Origin: Lachnospiraceae bacterium
GTDB lineage: Bacteria; Bacillota; Clostridia; Lachnospirales; Lachnospiraceae
DNA length: 64,000 nucleotides
Direction of reading: 5' to 3'
Assembly: GCA_016282745.1 (NCBI GenBank)
Contig: JAEELL010000022.1
Coordinates: forward strand, 44,302 to 108,301
Shown here one piece after another: positions 45,588 to 55,640 of this stretch (the stretch's first letter is position 1; each line of letters starts with the position of its first letter). Under the pieces are notes generated by a model. It did no database searches. It saw only the letters and a program-made list of their open reading frames with translations, and was not told where the DNA came from. The translations under genes and the position numbers were made by a program.

Positions 45588-46871
45588 TTACGAAAGTACC
45601 ATCTGTACCATTATTTTTTCAACATTATCAACTCTATTAGGTATGTTTAATTTATTTTTGATAAACGAACGTGCCATTCTCACATCAAATCTGTTGTTTA
45701 GAAGTTTTGTTTTTTCTTTCTTTTTCTCATGTGCAAGCAACACTAACAATGCAAGATTTTCATCATCAAGTTCTGTGTATCTCATTGCAATTGCTTCTCT
45801 CACGTATCCCAAATATCTTTCCCTGTCGACACCTCTGAGACATGTGCATACATTATGAACCAGAGCAGCATTCTTTTTATCTCCGGTTGCTATTGCCTTA
45901 AAGAGAACAAAAGCCCAGTATTTTTCTATCATCTCCACATCAACAATTCTTGAATCTTCAATACTACTCTTAATATCTATGAGTATTCCAAAAATAGACA
46001 TTTTATCCTCTATTGAAGATGCTTTGTCCATTAGTTTGATGATATTTGATGCGCTCAACACTCCTGTGCTCTCAAGCTTCGCTACTACTCTTGTTACACT
46101 CACCAGTTCCGCAAGATATCCGTTTTCAATCTTGCTGACATGTTCCATAATCTCAACAATCTGTTTTCTGTATGCGCTTGAAACAAATTCATCCACTTCT
46201 GCTGTAAGACTTGAAATTCCTTTTGCAGCTGTATGAATAGAAATAACTTTGTTATCCGACAGCACATTCATATTTCCAAACAAAATATTGAAATCGTTTG
46301 TGGCTGTTTCACCATCTGTCACAACAGACAAATCGCATATAAAATTAGCTGGGAAAAACTCAAACATTACTCTTATTGCATCTGACGGATCAACTTCCGC
46401 AAACATAAATTTCTTAGTCTTATCTACCATGCCAAGAGAAATAATAATGTCAGCCAGATCCGCATGTGATAGTTTCTGAGAAACAGATGAATCCTTTATA
46501 AAAGAAACTTCTTCAACTTCTTTTCCATAATCCTGTCTGAGATGTTCTCTGAACGATGCTATTACAGCATTATGATTTCTATATCCTTTTACAACATCAA
46601 CAAATGAGTGCATGTTCATAAAGTAACAGTGTGTAATCTTTAATTTTATATCACCGTATTCCTCACTTGTAATGTGCTTTGCCCTTCCTATTACCATCTT
46701 CCCAAGACTTTGAGTAACAAAATAACTTTCTTCTGAATCGAACTGTACACTGTCCATTCTCTTACACATTGCATCAAAGTCTTTTGGATTCAAACTCTCA
46801 AATGCTTTTGATTTATATAATACCTGATGACCGTTTCCTGCTGAGGCCAATATTAATGACGGTAATTTCAT
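45588..46871 (-). CDS. uncharacterised 427-aa cytoplasmic protein
   Basis: No signal peptide or membrane segment. The N-terminus LPSLILASAGNGHQVLYKSK, then about 100 beta-rich residues, faintly recalls N-terminal domains of GTPase-associated (GAP1-type) proteins. The C-terminal ~190 residues are helical, with a Lys-rich KKKEKTKLL stretch. I do not recognise catalytic motifs and give no function. AGGAGG lies at a good distance before the ATG. It is convergent with aroE and followed upstream by the nrdR-yqeG unit on the same strand. Confidence 0.8.
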   Translation of the reverse strand: MKLPSLILASAGNGHQVLYKSKAFESLNPKDFDAMCKRMDSVQFDSEESYFVTQSLGKMVIGRAKHITSEEYGDIKLKITHCYFMNMHSFVDVVKGYRNHNAVIASFREHLRQDYGKEVEEVSFIKDSSVSQKLSHADLADIIISLGMVDKTKKFMFAEVDPSDAIRVMFEFFPANFICDLSVVTDGETATNDFNILFGNMNVLSDNKVISIHTAAKGISSLTAEVDEFVSSAYRKQIVEIMEHVSKIENGYLAELVSVTRVVAKLESTGVLSASNIIKLMDKASSIEDKMSIFGILIDIKSSIEDSRIVDVEMIEKYWAFVLFKAIATGDKKNAALVHNVCTCLRGVDRERYLGYVREAIAMRYTELDDENLALLVLLAHEKKKEKTKLLNNRFDVRMARSFIKNKLNIPNRVDNVEKIMVQMVLS

Positions 46872-47010
46872 CTTTATCCTCCTATTGTCAATACAGCGAC
46901 TGCTCGCAGTATGTTATCTTTTTCGTATCTCTTTTTTAACATTTATTATGCATTATTATTTTGCATTCTAATTTTCAAATATATTGCTTTACATCTACAA
47001 TTATGATTAT

Positions 47011-47517
47011 TTATTTATCCCAGATATTACTGTTTCTCCATTTGTTAAGTACTATCTTTTCCAGATATCTCTTAAGAACAATCTGGATTTCTTCTTTTTT
47101 GTCAATCTGTTTAACAAGATAAGAAGGAATTCCTGTTCTGTTAGCTCCGTAAACATCTGTAAAAATCTGATCTCCAACAAATATTGTATTATTCTTATCT
47201 GTCCCCATTATTTCCATCGCTTTGATATAATTCTTTTTGGATGGTTTTTTTGCATCATAAACAAATGGAGTGTGCATTGCATATCCAAAAGGCGCAACTC
47301 GCGGTTCATCATTATTTGAAATAAGGCAGGTCTTAATTCCTATTTCATGTATCTTTTCAAAAAGTTCAACCGACTCCTTAGTTGCCGGCATGTCATGAGG
47401 AACCAATGTATTATCTATGTCAAAAATAATTCCTCTGACTCCGTTGATAAAGAGTAATTCAAAATCTATATCCCATACGGAATCATAGTACTTCGTAGGG
47501 TAAAATCTCTCTAACAT
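47011..47517 (-). CDS. YqeG-family HAD phosphatase
   Basis: 168 aa, class IIIA HAD fold. Motif I is IFDIDNTLVPHD (nucleophile D33, acid D35), motif II lies in LISNNDE, the Lys in KKPSKKN, and motif III in FVGDQIFTDVYGANR. In many Firmicutes YqeG is encoded near yqeH/aroE; here aroE is 1.5 kb away. Some relatives dephosphorylate phosphatidylglycerophosphate, but this is not assignable by eye. It follows nrdR by 10 nt and is probably co-transcribed. Confidence 0.9.
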   Translation of the reverse strand: MLERFYPTKYYDSVWDIDFELLFINGVRGIIFDIDNTLVPHDMPATKESVELFEKIHEIGIKTCLISNNDEPRVAPFGYAMHTPFVYDAKKPSKKNYIKAMEIMGTDKNNTIFVGDQIFTDVYGANRTGIPSYLVKQIDKKEEIQIVLKRYLEKIVLNKWRNSNIWDK

Positions 47518-47527
47518 GTCACACCTC

Positions 47528-47983
47528 TTATTTGAGAAGCTTTGTCAGCTCGTCCATGAAAGTATTAACATCTTTGAATTCTCTGTAAATAGATGCAAAC
47601 CTTACATATGCAACCTGATCAAGATCTTTTAATTTTTCCATAACAATCTCACCAATTTCGTTACTGGTAACTTCTCTTTTATCCTTATTAAAAATGATAT
47701 TTTCAATTGAATCAACGACTGCCTGAATCTTATCGTATGACACAGGTCTTTTGTGACACGAACGAACAATTCCCGACTCAAGTTTTGCCCTGTCATAAGG
47801 CTCTCTTGTGTCATCTTTCTTTACAACAAAAAGAGGAATCGTGTCACTCTCAACTTTCTCGTAAGTAGTAAATCTCTTGCCACAAACAACACATTCCCTA
47901 CGTCTTCTGATTGCAGTACTGTCATCAGCAGGTCTTGAATCAATAACTTTTGTATTTTCTTCTCCACAAAACGGACACTTCAT
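47528..47983 (-). CDS. nrdR: NrdR ribonucleotide reductase repressor
   Basis: 151 aa. N-terminal zinc ribbon with C3, C6, C31, C34, followed by an ATP-cone (about 49-139) beginning [13 protein letters not shown]. It senses dATP/ATP and represses nrd operons. GGAGG lies 6-7 nt before the ATG. A strong promoter is 57 nt upstream. No nrd gene is in the window. Confidence 0.98.
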   Translation of the reverse strand: MKCPFCGEENTKVIDSRPADDSTAIRRRRECVVCGKRFTTYEKVESDTIPLFVVKKDDTREPYDRAKLESGIVRSCHKRPVSYDKIQAVVDSIENIIFNKDKREVTSNEIGEIVMEKLKDLDQVAYVRFASIYREFKDVNTFMDELTKLLK

Positions 47984-48039
47984 ATATACCTCCGAATAAT
48001 GGGATTATCCCTTGTCTTCTTAGTTATTCACCAAAGATT

Positions 48040-48068
48040 ATTATAAAAAAATATTCTTATATGGTCAA
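48040..48068 (-). promoter_or_regulatory. promoter of nrdR-yqeG
   Basis: TTGACC (48068-48063), a 17-nt spacer, TATAAT (48045-48040) on the minus strand. Confidence 0.8.
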
Positions 48069-48189
48069 GTTATTCCGACCTTTGTGGTATTTTTTGAAGC
48101 CATTAATTCAAGAACACTCTTGTCATTATTTATAAGAGTTTCTTACCTCCGCCTTCACTTTTTTATAGGAAGGGGTATCTGCTTCTCAG

Positions 48190-48453
48190 TTATATCATTT
48201 TACAATTATGCTTTACATCTTCTTCCTTTACTCTAACGATAATAATGTCATCTCCAACCTGCACAATGCATTGAAATGGAATAATATACTCAAAGTCAGA
48301 ACATATCAGGCTGAAAAATCTGCTTGGACCGGGAACTATTATATCCTTAACACATCCTGTCTTCATATCAAGATTAACATCATCGACATACCCCATTTTT
48401 TTGCAATCACAAGTATTTATCACCTCTTTTTGTTTCAAATCACACATTCTCAT
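48190..48453 (-). CDS. YlmC/YmxH-family PRC-barrel sporulation protein
   Basis: 87 aa. The sequence MRMCDLKQKEVINTCDCKKM followed by a Gly-Tyr-Val-Asp-Asp-Val strand and an IVPGPSRFF turn fits the small PRC-barrel YlmC/YmxH family. That family commonly sits directly after sigG in sporulating Firmicutes. The role in sporulation is poorly defined. It begins 1 nt after the sigG stop; AAAGGGG lies upstream within sigG. An extra Cys pair (C14, C16) is present. Confidence 0.88.
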   Translation of the reverse strand: MRMCDLKQKEVINTCDCKKMGYVDDVNLDMKTGCVKDIIVPGPSRFFSLICSDFEYIIPFQCIVQVGDDIIIVRVKEEDVKHNCKMI

Positions 48454-48454
48454 T

Positions 48455-49240
48455 TTAATCAGCCCCTTTCAGATAGTTTCTCATGGTCTTTAATGCGCTC
48501 TTTTCAAGCCTGCTTACCTGTGCCTGTGAAATTCCAAGTTCACAGGCAACCTCCATCTGGGTTTTCCCCGCAAAGAAGCGCATCTCGATTATTTCCCTCT
48601 CTCTCATCTGCAAACTTCTCAGCGCTTCCTTCAGTGCAATATTTTCAACCCATTTTTCTTCACTGTTATTCTTATCCTTGACCTGATCCATTATATAAAG
48701 AGTATCACCGCCCTGATCATATACCGGATCGTATAAAGAGACCGGACTTTGGATTGCATCCAGGGCAAAGGCTACATCTTCAGCAGTTGCTCCTATTTCA
48801 TCCGCCACTTCATTGACAGTGGGCTCAATACTCCTTTGTTTCATCATCTTTTCTCTTGTATAAATCGCCTTGTATGCAGTATCTCTTACAGACCTTGAGA
48901 CTCTTATTGAATTATTATCTCTGAGATACCTTCTTACCTCGCCGATTATCATAGGTACTGCATAAGTTGAAAACTTAACATTGTGGGACTCGTCAAAATT
49001 ATCGATTGCTTTTATCAGTCCAACACATCCAATCTGAAACAAATCATCCATGTTCTCCTCATTTCCGGAAAATCTCTGGACAATGCTAAGCACAAGTCTT
49101 AAGTTACCTTTAATATATTCATCTCTTGCATCTTTGTCACCACTTTTTATTCTCGAGAACAAATTTTTCTTATCTTCCTCTGAAAGAAGCGGTAATTTTG
49201 CTGTATTTACTCCACATATCTCCACCTTATAAAGTGCCAT
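48455..49240 (-). CDS. sigG: sporulation sigma factor SigG
   Basis: 261 aa sigma-70 factor for the late forespore. The N-terminus MALYKVEICGVNTAKLPLLS matches the SigG N-terminal signature. Region 2 reads GNLRLVLSIVQRF...DDLFQIGCVGLIKAIDNF and region 4.2 ends GISQAQVSRLEKSAL. The start is the ATG at 49240, which follows AAAGGA by about 9 nt; the frame extends to 49276 but without a ribosome-binding site. Adjacent to sigE as in Bacillus. A CATACACT box at 49315-49308 resembles a sporulation-type -10. Confidence 0.98.
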   Translation of the reverse strand: MALYKVEICGVNTAKLPLLSEEDKKNLFSRIKSGDKDARDEYIKGNLRLVLSIVQRFSGNEENMDDLFQIGCVGLIKAIDNFDESHNVKFSTYAVPMIIGEVRRYLRDNNSIRVSRSVRDTAYKAIYTREKMMKQRSIEPTVNEVADEIGATAEDVAFALDAIQSPVSLYDPVYDQGGDTLYIMDQVKDKNNSEEKWVENIALKEALRSLQMREREIIEMRFFAGKTQMEVACELGISQAQVSRLEKSALKTMRNYLKGAD

Positions 49241-49342
49241 TTTACTTTTTCCTTTCGCAGTTCCTGCATTATGCACATATTTTTTACACTCCTCTTTTTT
49301 TCAACCGAGTGTATGTACAAATTGGAATGCGGAGTAATCATT

Positions 49343-50041
49343 TTACTCAAACCTGAGTATTTCTTTTTTCAGTCTCTTTATTATCTTTTTCTCCAGTCTT
49401 GAAATGTAGGACTGTGAAATTCCCATAACATCTGCGACCTCTTTCTGCGTCATTTCTTCACCCTCGAGAGTGCATAATCCGTATCTTAGTTCAACTATAT
49501 TTCTCTCTCGTTCACTGAGAGTTTCAAGTGCCCGCTTTAGCAGTTTTATTTCAACCTCATTTTCTATCCCCCTGTATATTATGTCCTCATCCGTACCAAG
49601 AATATCCGACAACAGTAATTCATTTCCATCCCAGTCAACATTTAAAGGTTCATCAATTGATACCTCCAGTTTATTTTTACTGTTTCTTCTCAAATACATT
49701 AATATCTCATTTTCAATACATCTGGATGCATAAGTTGCCAGTTTAATATTTTTATCGGTATTAAATGTATTTATTCCCTTTATAAGTCCTATGGTTCCTA
49801 TTGAAATCATATCTTCCACACCTACTCCGGTGTTTTCAAATTTTTTTGCTATATATACAACCAGTCTCAAATTATGCTCAATAAGAGTTGTCCTGGCGTA
49901 TTCATCCTTCTCTTCAATCATCCGTTTTATCATTTCTGCCTCATTGTCACTTTCAAGAGGAGGTGGAAGTACTTCAGTTCCTCCAATATAATGAATCTCA
50001 TTCTGTTTCCCACAAAATACGCTTTTTAATCTCTCAAACAT
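49343..50041 (-). CDS. sigE: sporulation sigma factor SigE (pro-sigma-E)
   Basis: 232 aa mother-cell sigma factor. The conserved cleavage region [12 protein letters not shown] begins at residue 18, after only 17 residues of pro-sequence ([17 protein letters not shown]). The B. subtilis pro-sequence is about 27 residues. Region 2 is [20 protein letters not shown]; region 4.2 is [14 protein letters not shown]. The gene overlaps the end of spoIIGA by 8 nt, so the two are translationally coupled, as expected for an enzyme and its substrate. Confidence 0.98.
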   Translation of the reverse strand: MFERLKSVFCGKQNEIHYIGGTEVLPPPLESDNEAEMIKRMIEEKDEYARTTLIEHNLRLVVYIAKKFENTGVGVEDMISIGTIGLIKGINTFNTDKNIKLATYASRCIENEILMYLRRNSKNKLEVSIDEPLNVDWDGNELLLSDILGTDEDIIYRGIENEVEIKLLKRALETLSERERNIVELRYGLCTLEGEEMTQKEVADVMGISQSYISRLEKKIIKRLKKEILRFE

Positions 50042-50834
50042 TATTCTCTCCCTCTGTTATTATTTTTGGATGTAAAATCATATCATATTCATTTCTTTCA
50101 GAAAAAAATCCTTTGTATATTGCAAGAATCGGATTATTTATATCAATCCCTTTATCTTTTTTGTAAACTGTCATTCTGTCTATCTTACAGCCTGTAAGCA
50201 CCCCCTTTTCCTTTCCAACACTTTTAAACGGAATCACATATAACCTTCCATTTTTAAAACACTCAATATCAATAACATTTTCTCTAATTAACGATACAGG
50301 TTTTCCGGTTATCGGTTCACATAAAAAGTTTCCTGTATCAATCAATGCCCTGACTACTCTGGTTTCCTCTCCTGTAAACAGTTCGACATTTACTATATTT
50401 TCATCGGCCAGTTTGTTATTACTGAGATATTTAGTAATCATAATCATCATTGCTGCAATTAAAGTAGCAAATATCAGCAGGCTGAAATTGCTTGTAATAA
50501 TATTTTTAGAATAAATACCGTTAATTATCCCACAAAAAATAAAAGCAACCATAAAAATGCAAATTATATTTTTGATAAAACTTTCCGGATTTATGTAACC
50601 AAACGCCCCTAACGTTATAAGCACGCTCATTACAATATATGTGAATATCATTTCCAAAATACCATTGTCCACTCGCATTATCAGTATAAGTACTGAATAC
50701 GCCGCTGCAAAAAATGAAGTCATAGTAATTCTAAAAACAGTTCTCTTATAATTACGGATTTTCAAACTGATTAGGATAATCAAAAAATCCATGTAGAAAT
50801 TTATAAGAAAATACTCATCAATATAAATAACCAT
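50034..50834 (-). CDS. spoIIGA: sporulation sigma-E processing protease SpoIIGA
   Basis: 266 aa. Five hydrophobic segments in the first ~140 residues, then a cytoplasmic aspartic-protease-like half with ALIDTGN (catalytic D166) and a CEPITGKPV segment. It dimerises and cleaves the SigE pro-sequence at the septal membrane. First gene of the spoIIG operon. A promoter with a long spacer lies upstream at 50896-50928. Confidence 0.95.
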   Translation of the reverse strand: MVIYIDEYFLINFYMDFLIILISLKIRNYKRTVFRITMTSFFAAAYSVLILIMRVDNGILEMIFTYIVMSVLITLGAFGYINPESFIKNIICIFMVAFIFCGIINGIYSKNIITSNFSLLIFATLIAAMMIMITKYLSNNKLADENIVNVELFTGEETRVVRALIDTGNFLCEPITGKPVSLIRENVIDIECFKNGRLYVIPFKSVGKEKGVLTGCKIDRMTVYKKDKGIDINNPILAIYKGFFSERNEYDMILHPKIITEGENNV

Positions 50835-50895
50835 TTCTTAATTCCCTGTGCAAATAACCTGTAATAAAGCAAATCTATACGCTGGTACAAATCAT

Positions 50896-50928
50896 ATAAT
50901 AACCTACTCGCAAAAAATAAAATGTCAA
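50896..50928 (-). promoter_or_regulatory. spoIIG-type promoter with 21-nt spacer
   Basis: TTGACA (50928-50923), 21 nt, TATTAT (50901-50896) on the minus strand. The Spo0A-dependent spoIIG promoter of B. subtilis has a 22-nt spacer. The plus strand at the -35 reads TGTCAAA, one base from the 0A-box TGTCGAA. Confidence 0.55.
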
Positions 50929-50943
50929 AACTATGAAACTGCA

Positions 50944-50982
50944 CAAAAAAAGAGAACCTGCAAAATGCAGATTCTCTTTTTT
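50944..50982 (-). terminator. terminator of ftsZ
   Basis: AGAGAATCTGCA/TGCAGGTTCTCT stem with A and T runs on both sides, 59 nt beyond the ftsZ stop. Confidence 0.9.
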
Positions 50983-51040
50983 ATTGTCAAAATATAAAGA
51001 ATGACTTGTCCTTATCAGTCAAGAACACTCTCGCTAAAAA

Positions 51041-52201
51041 TTAATTTCTTCTAAGGAAGTCAGGAATATTAATCTTCTTCTCCTCAACAGTGCTCTGAGG
51101 CTGTGTAGCAACATTCTTTGCATACTCTGTCTTAGGTGCGAAAGAAGATACAGGATTCACCTGTGGTGGTGTTGTGTTGAAAGATGTCTGAGGTCTTGTA
51201 ACATGTGTGTTCGCTCTAGACATATCAAATGGATTAGCATTCTTCTTTGCACTCTGCTCAAGTCCTGTAGCCATAACTGTAATAGTACACTCATCAGGAT
51301 AAGCATCATCATATCTTGCACCAAAGATAATGTTTGCATCATCGCCTGCAAGTCCTTCAACAAAGCTTGCTGCCTCGTTTGCTTCGAAGAGACTTATGTC
51401 ACCTGTGATGTTGATGATAACATGAGTAGCTCCCTCAATTGTTGTCTCAAGAAGAGGTGATGTAACAGCCATCTGAACTGCTTCACTTGCTTTTTCATCT
51501 CCACTTGCTGAACCAATACCGATATGAGCAATTCCCTTGTCTCTCATAACTGTCTGAACATCAGCGAAGTCAAGATTGATAAGTGATGGTACATTGATAA
51601 GATCAGTAATACCCTGTACTGACTGCTGTAATACTTCATCAGCTTTCTTCAAAGCTTCAGGCATTGTAGTTCTTCTGTCCACAATCTCAAGTAACTTATC
51701 ATTTGGAATAACAATAAGTGTATCAACGCTTTCTTTTAATCTTTCTATACCTGCAAGGGCATTGTTCATACGTGTCTTTGCTTCAAATCTGAAAGGTTTT
51801 GTAACAACACCAACTGTAAGAATACCCATCTCTTTTGCAATCTTAGCAACAACAGGAGCGGCACCCGTACCAGTACCACCACCCATGCCACATGTTACGA
51901 ATACCATGTCGGCACCCTTTAATAACTGTGATAACTCTTCCACGTTTTCCTCAGCTGCCTGCTCGCCAACTTCAGGTTTGGCACCCGCACCGAGTCCTTT
52001 TGTAACTTTTTCTCCAATCTGTATAGTTGTAGGAGCCTTACATCTCTTAAGTGCCTGAGCATCAGTGTTGATACCGATAAACTCAACTCCTCCAATATTT
52101 TCATCTATCATTCTATTAACTGCATTATTACCTGCTCCACCTACGCCGGCAACAATAATCTTTGCAACTGATTCTACTTCGTTTGTTTTAATTTCTAACA
52201 A
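51041..52201 (-). CDS. ftsZ: cell division protein FtsZ
   Basis: 386 aa tubulin-like GTPase that forms the Z ring. GTP motifs: [12 protein letters not shown] near the N-terminus, tubulin signature [10 protein letters not shown], and the T7 synergy loop [12 protein letters not shown] variable linker of about 55 residues leads to the C-terminal tail IPDFLRRN, which binds FtsA/SepF-type partners. The start is the TTG at 52201 (MLEIKTNE), 8 nt after AAGGAGG; the upstream ATG at 52219 overlaps that ribosome-binding site. A likely promoter TTGATA-17-TATTAT lies in the 52220-52357 gap. Confidence 0.99.
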   Translation of the reverse strand: MLEIKTNEVESVAKIIVAGVGGAGNNAVNRMIDENIGGVEFIGINTDAQALKRCKAPTTIQIGEKVTKGLGAGAKPEVGEQAAEENVEELSQLLKGADMVFVTCGMGGGTGTGAAPVVAKIAKEMGILTVGVVTKPFRFEAKTRMNNALAGIERLKESVDTLIVIPNDKLLEIVDRRTTMPEALKKADEVLQQSVQGITDLINVPSLINLDFADVQTVMRDKGIAHIGIGSASGDEKASEAVQMAVTSPLLETTIEGATHVIINITGDISLFEANEAASFVEGLAGDDANIIFGARYDDAYPDECTITVMATGLEQSAKKNANPFDMSRANTHVTRPQTSFNTTPPQVNPVSSFAPKTEYAKNVATQPQSTVEEKKINIPDFLRRN

Positions 52202-52357
52202 GAGTATATCCTCCTTCATCCTTGTTTTAATATTTTATGTCAAATAAGCATAATGGTAGACATAAAAATTCCCGTATAGTTTATATAATATAATTAATTA
52301 TAAAAAATATCAATACAATTTTTTCTTAAAATATAAAACTTTTACATATATTTTGCA

Positions 52358-53068
52358 CTATTGGTCGGTTTTTATATGATATCCCACTCCTTCCCTGTCA
52401 AGTTTTGACATATCAAGCGTTCCCGAGTATTCTTCCAATTCCTTTTGCATATCACTCAGTGTAGCTATTTTTTCACTCAGATCTTTATCTGTTCCAAAAT
52501 ATACTTTTACATTTTTTTTGTAAACCGTAATCTCAAGATTTTCGGAAATATATATTTTTTTCACTGAAAGATTATATTTTTGAAGTGTCTGAGTAACATT
52601 CAAAATCAAATCAAACACCTGATCATTTTCAACAGGAAGACGTTCATATAATATTACATAGTCGAAATTAATTCCTGTTATCTTTGGAATACCTTTTATC
52701 TTTCTGTCACTTGTCTCTACTACTATTCCGTCCTTGTCGAAATACATGTATGTTCCAAGATAGTCAACGTATCCAACAATCTTTTTTTCGTAGATTGTTA
52801 TTTTTATTTTATTCATTGAAAGAATATCAATATCATATTTCTCAACAAAGGGAATTTCTACTTTTTTACCGAGTTTTCTCTTGAGCCATACAACAGCAAC
52901 ATTGTTTCCCAATCCATCTCCCAGTATGGACTGTCTTATCTGCTGTTCTTTACACTGCTCATTTCCCTCTATTACTACACTGTCAATTCTCATATTAGCA
53001 ACAACAATAATCATTATTGCCATCAAAAAAGCCAGAATACTGACGATAATAATTATCTTCTTTTTCAT
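52358..53068 (-). CDS. ftsQ: cell division protein FtsQ/DivIB
   Basis: 236 aa bitopic protein. Short Lys-rich cytoplasmic start, one transmembrane helix (about 4-24), then a POTRA domain (IDSVVIEGNEQCKEQQIRQS) and a beta domain. It links FtsL-type partners to the septal synthase. The ATG at 53068 follows GGAG by 11 nt; the GTG at 53077 is too close to it. It is shorter than B. subtilis DivIB. Confidence 0.9.
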   Translation of the reverse strand: MKKKIIIIVSILAFLMAIMIIVVANMRIDSVVIEGNEQCKEQQIRQSILGDGLGNNVAVVWLKRKLGKKVEIPFVEKYDIDILSMNKIKITIYEKKIVGYVDYLGTYMYFDKDGIVVETSDRKIKGIPKITGINFDYVILYERLPVENDQVFDLILNVTQTLQKYNLSVKKIYISENLEITVYKKNVKVYFGTDKDLSEKIATLSDMQKELEEYSGTLDMSKLDREGVGYHIKTDQ

Positions 53069-53091
53069 ATAGTTCACATCTCCAAATCGGG

Positions 53092-54261
53092 TCAGTTAAT
53101 TCTCCTAATAGTTCTTGAAACCCCCAAAACAATACCAATCTCAAACATTAAAAACAATACGGAAGTTCCACCGTAACTGATAAACGGAAGCGTAACTCCG
53201 GTATTTGGCAACGCTTTGGTAACAACTGCAATGTTAAGTAATACCTGAACAGCAATCTGAGTCATAACTCCCACAACCATCATTGATGCGAACAGATTTG
53301 GTGCATTAGATGCTATTATAAACATTCTGTAAATAATAAACATGAACATGAAAATAACAGCAAAAGCTCCCACAAGTCCAAGTTCCTCACATATGATTGC
53401 AAACACGTAATCATTCTGCGCCTCAGGAATATAACCTAATTTCTGTACGCTCTGTCCTAATCCTTTTCCAAGAATTCCTCCGGAACCAATTGCATATAAT
53501 CCCTGAAGTATCTGATAGCCGCCCTTTGACGAATACTTTACAGGGTGCAGCCACACTTTAAATCTTTCCGCTCTGAATGCCGCAAGAAAAACACCTGCAA
53601 TACCAACCGGTATCATTGCCAATCCCATCATAAAAAATTCTTTCCAATTATTGCTGGCAACAAATACCATAATAAATGTAATCGCCATTATGATAATGGC
53701 AGAGCTCATGTTTCTGGTAACAACACCTACCCAGATTGCTCCAAAAATACCAAATCCCATTGCTTTTAATACTTCCACGAAACTATTCAGTTGCCTGTAG
53801 TGTATCGTCAGGTAGTGGGCTGTTATTATGATTACTGTAAGTTTTACAAATTCCGCCGGTTGGAATGACATTCCCAAAAAGCCAATCCATCTTCTGGCCC
53901 CATTAACCTTTATTCCAATCGGAGACCAAACCAACAATACCATAATAATAGAAGATACATACATTATCACCGAAAACTTTTTCAGCAAATTATAATTGAT
54001 AATCATACATCCAACCATAACAAATAAACCTAAGAAACTCGCTTTTAGCTGCTTATTAAGGAAGTATCTTGAATCTCCGTATTTCATAGTTCCGCTAAAG
54101 GAACTTGCACTATACATCATAAGAAATCCAAAACAGATCAGGAAAATAATCACAAACAGAAGGCTGTAATCAAAATAACTGATTTTTCTTCTTTCCCTGG
54201 AAGGATTATTTATTTGATTTTCATTATTTCTGTCATCCTGTCGACCTTCATTTCTACTCAT
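53092..54261 (-). CDS. ftsW: septal peptidoglycan polymerase FtsW
   Basis: 389 aa SEDS glycosyltransferase with about ten transmembrane segments after a 30-residue Asn/Arg-rich cytoplasmic tail. Landmarks: GFLGMSFQPAEFVKL, the loop IPEAQNDYVFAIICEELG (with the Asp important for polymerase activity in SEDS proteins) and LPNTGVTLPFISYGGTS. It works with a class B PBP to make septal or spore-cortex glycan, so it could serve as FtsW or SpoVE. The ATG at 54261 is 8 nt after GAGG. Confidence 0.96.
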   Translation of the reverse strand: MSRNEGRQDDRNNENQINNPSRERRKISYFDYSLLFVIIFLICFGFLMMYSASSFSGTMKYGDSRYFLNKQLKASFLGLFVMVGCMIINYNLLKKFSVIMYVSSIIMVLLVWSPIGIKVNGARRWIGFLGMSFQPAEFVKLTVIIITAHYLTIHYRQLNSFVEVLKAMGFGIFGAIWVGVVTRNMSSAIIIMAITFIMVFVASNNWKEFFMMGLAMIPVGIAGVFLAAFRAERFKVWLHPVKYSSKGGYQILQGLYAIGSGGILGKGLGQSVQKLGYIPEAQNDYVFAIICEELGLVGAFAVIFMFMFIIYRMFIIASNAPNLFASMMVVGVMTQIAVQVLLNIAVVTKALPNTGVTLPFISYGGTSVLFLMFEIGIVLGVSRTIRRIN

Positions 54262-54284
54262 CAATAATTCCTCTTTGATAATTT

Positions 54285-55640
54285 CTAAAGATTTTTTACG
54301 TAATGTTTAAACAATTCACCACGCTGTTCATAACTGTCAAACATATCCCAGCTTGCACATGCAGGTGATAATAAAACAGCATAATTAGGTTCTGCATTTT
54401 GTGCGCTCACCTTTACAGCCTCCTCAAGTGACTGCGTCATAATAATATTATCAAAACCATGTCTCTTTGCTGTCTCGGCAATCTTTTCTGCTGTTTCGCC
54501 CAAGAGCACCAAAGTCTTTATTTTGTCTCCAAAAGCTTCAACCCATTCGTCAAATTCTGATTTTTTATCATAACCACCTGCAATAAGAATTGTTGGTCTG
54601 CTCATAGCCTCTATTGCTTTGATTGAAGCATCAGTATTTGTGCCTTTAGAATCATTATAGTAAATAACATCGTCCTTTGTTGTTACATACTCTATTCTGT
54701 GTTCAACAGCCTTAAAATCATGAATTGACTGTCTGATAACATCCTTTGGCACTCCCATATTAATAGATATGCCGATTGCAGCCATTATATTTTCAATGTT
54801 ATGAATTCCTACAAGGCTTGTGTCAAAAACAGTTGTGATTATTTCCTGCTTTCCATCTGCACTGTAAACAATATTATCACCGTCAAGGAATATCCCCTCA
54901 TCTAATTTATTCTTACTGCTAAAGTAAACAATCTTGTTTTTTAACATAGAAGCTTTTTCTCTGATAATCTCGTCTTCATAGTTAAGTACAATAACCTGAT
55001 TCTCATCCTGGTTCTTTGCAATGCTCATCTTAACATTAGCATAATTATCCATTGTATAATGTCTGTTCAAATGATCAGGTGTAATGTTAAGGACTGCAGA
55101 CACATCAGGTTTAAAATCATGAATTGTCTCTAACTGAAAACTGCTTATCTCTGCAACTGTTACTGTATCTTCATCAGATTCAAAAGCAGTTGTTGTGTAA
55201 GGATTTCCAATATTTCCCACAACATCAACTTTCTTATAGTAATTTGCCATTATTTCTCCTACAAGAGAAGTTGTCGTTGTCTTTCCGTTTGTACCTGTTA
55301 TGGCAATGAGTTTTCCCTTTGCTGCGTTATATGCAAGTTCTATCTCACCCCAGATAGGAACACCTGCGTCTCTTACTTCATTAACAAAAGGTGCGTCTAT
55401 TGCAATACCCGGGCTCAAAACCATTAAATCAGTATTTTTAATAACTTCTGCAGGGAGTTCTCCAAATACAAACTTAACTCCCTCTGAATTATCAAGTTTC
55501 TCTTTTACAATTTCTTCAGTCAGAGCTGAATTGCCATCATATAATGTAATATCAGCTCCTGTTTTCTGTAATAAAGAAACCGCTCCTATTCCGCTCTTTC
55601 CAGATCCTGCAACAAGTACTTTTTTATTCTTCAGTTCCAT
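54285..55640 (-). CDS. murD: UDP-N-acetylmuramoyl-L-alanine:D-glutamate ligase
   Basis: 451 aa Mur ligase adding D-Glu to the stem peptide. N-terminal UDP-binding fold (VLVAGSGKSGIGA), ATP loop GTNGKTTTT (116-124), ITPDHLNRH in the central domain and a C-terminal LSPACASWDMFDSYEQRG, a MurD hallmark. Gap to ftsW 23 nt. In most dcw clusters mraY precedes murD; here the upstream neighbour is a class B PBP. Confidence 0.98.
   Translation of the reverse strand: MELKNKKVLVAGSGKSGIGAVSLLQKTGADITLYDGNSALTEEIVKEKLDNSEGVKFVFGELPAEVIKNTDLMVLSPGIAIDAPFVNEVRDAGVPIWGEIELAYNAAKGKLIAITGTNGKTTTTSLVGEIMANYYKKVDVVGNIGNPYTTTAFESDEDTVTVAEISSFQLETIHDFKPDVSAVLNITPDHLNRHYTMDNYANVKMSIAKNQDENQVIVLNYEDEIIREKASMLKNKIVYFSSKNKLDEGIFLDGDNIVYSADGKQEIITTVFDTSLVGIHNIENIMAAIGISINMGVPKDVIRQSIHDFKAVEHRIEYVTTKDDVIYYNDSKGTNTDASIKAIEAMSRPTILIAGGYDKKSEFDEWVEAFGDKIKTLVLLGETAEKIAETAKRHGFDNIIMTQSLEEAVKVSAQNAEPNYAVLLSPACASWDMFDSYEQRGELFKHYVKNL

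Noticed and set aside
48455..49276. Longest-frame start of sigG at 49276
   Set aside because: No ribosome-binding site there; the ATG at 49240 has one and matches the SigG N-terminus.
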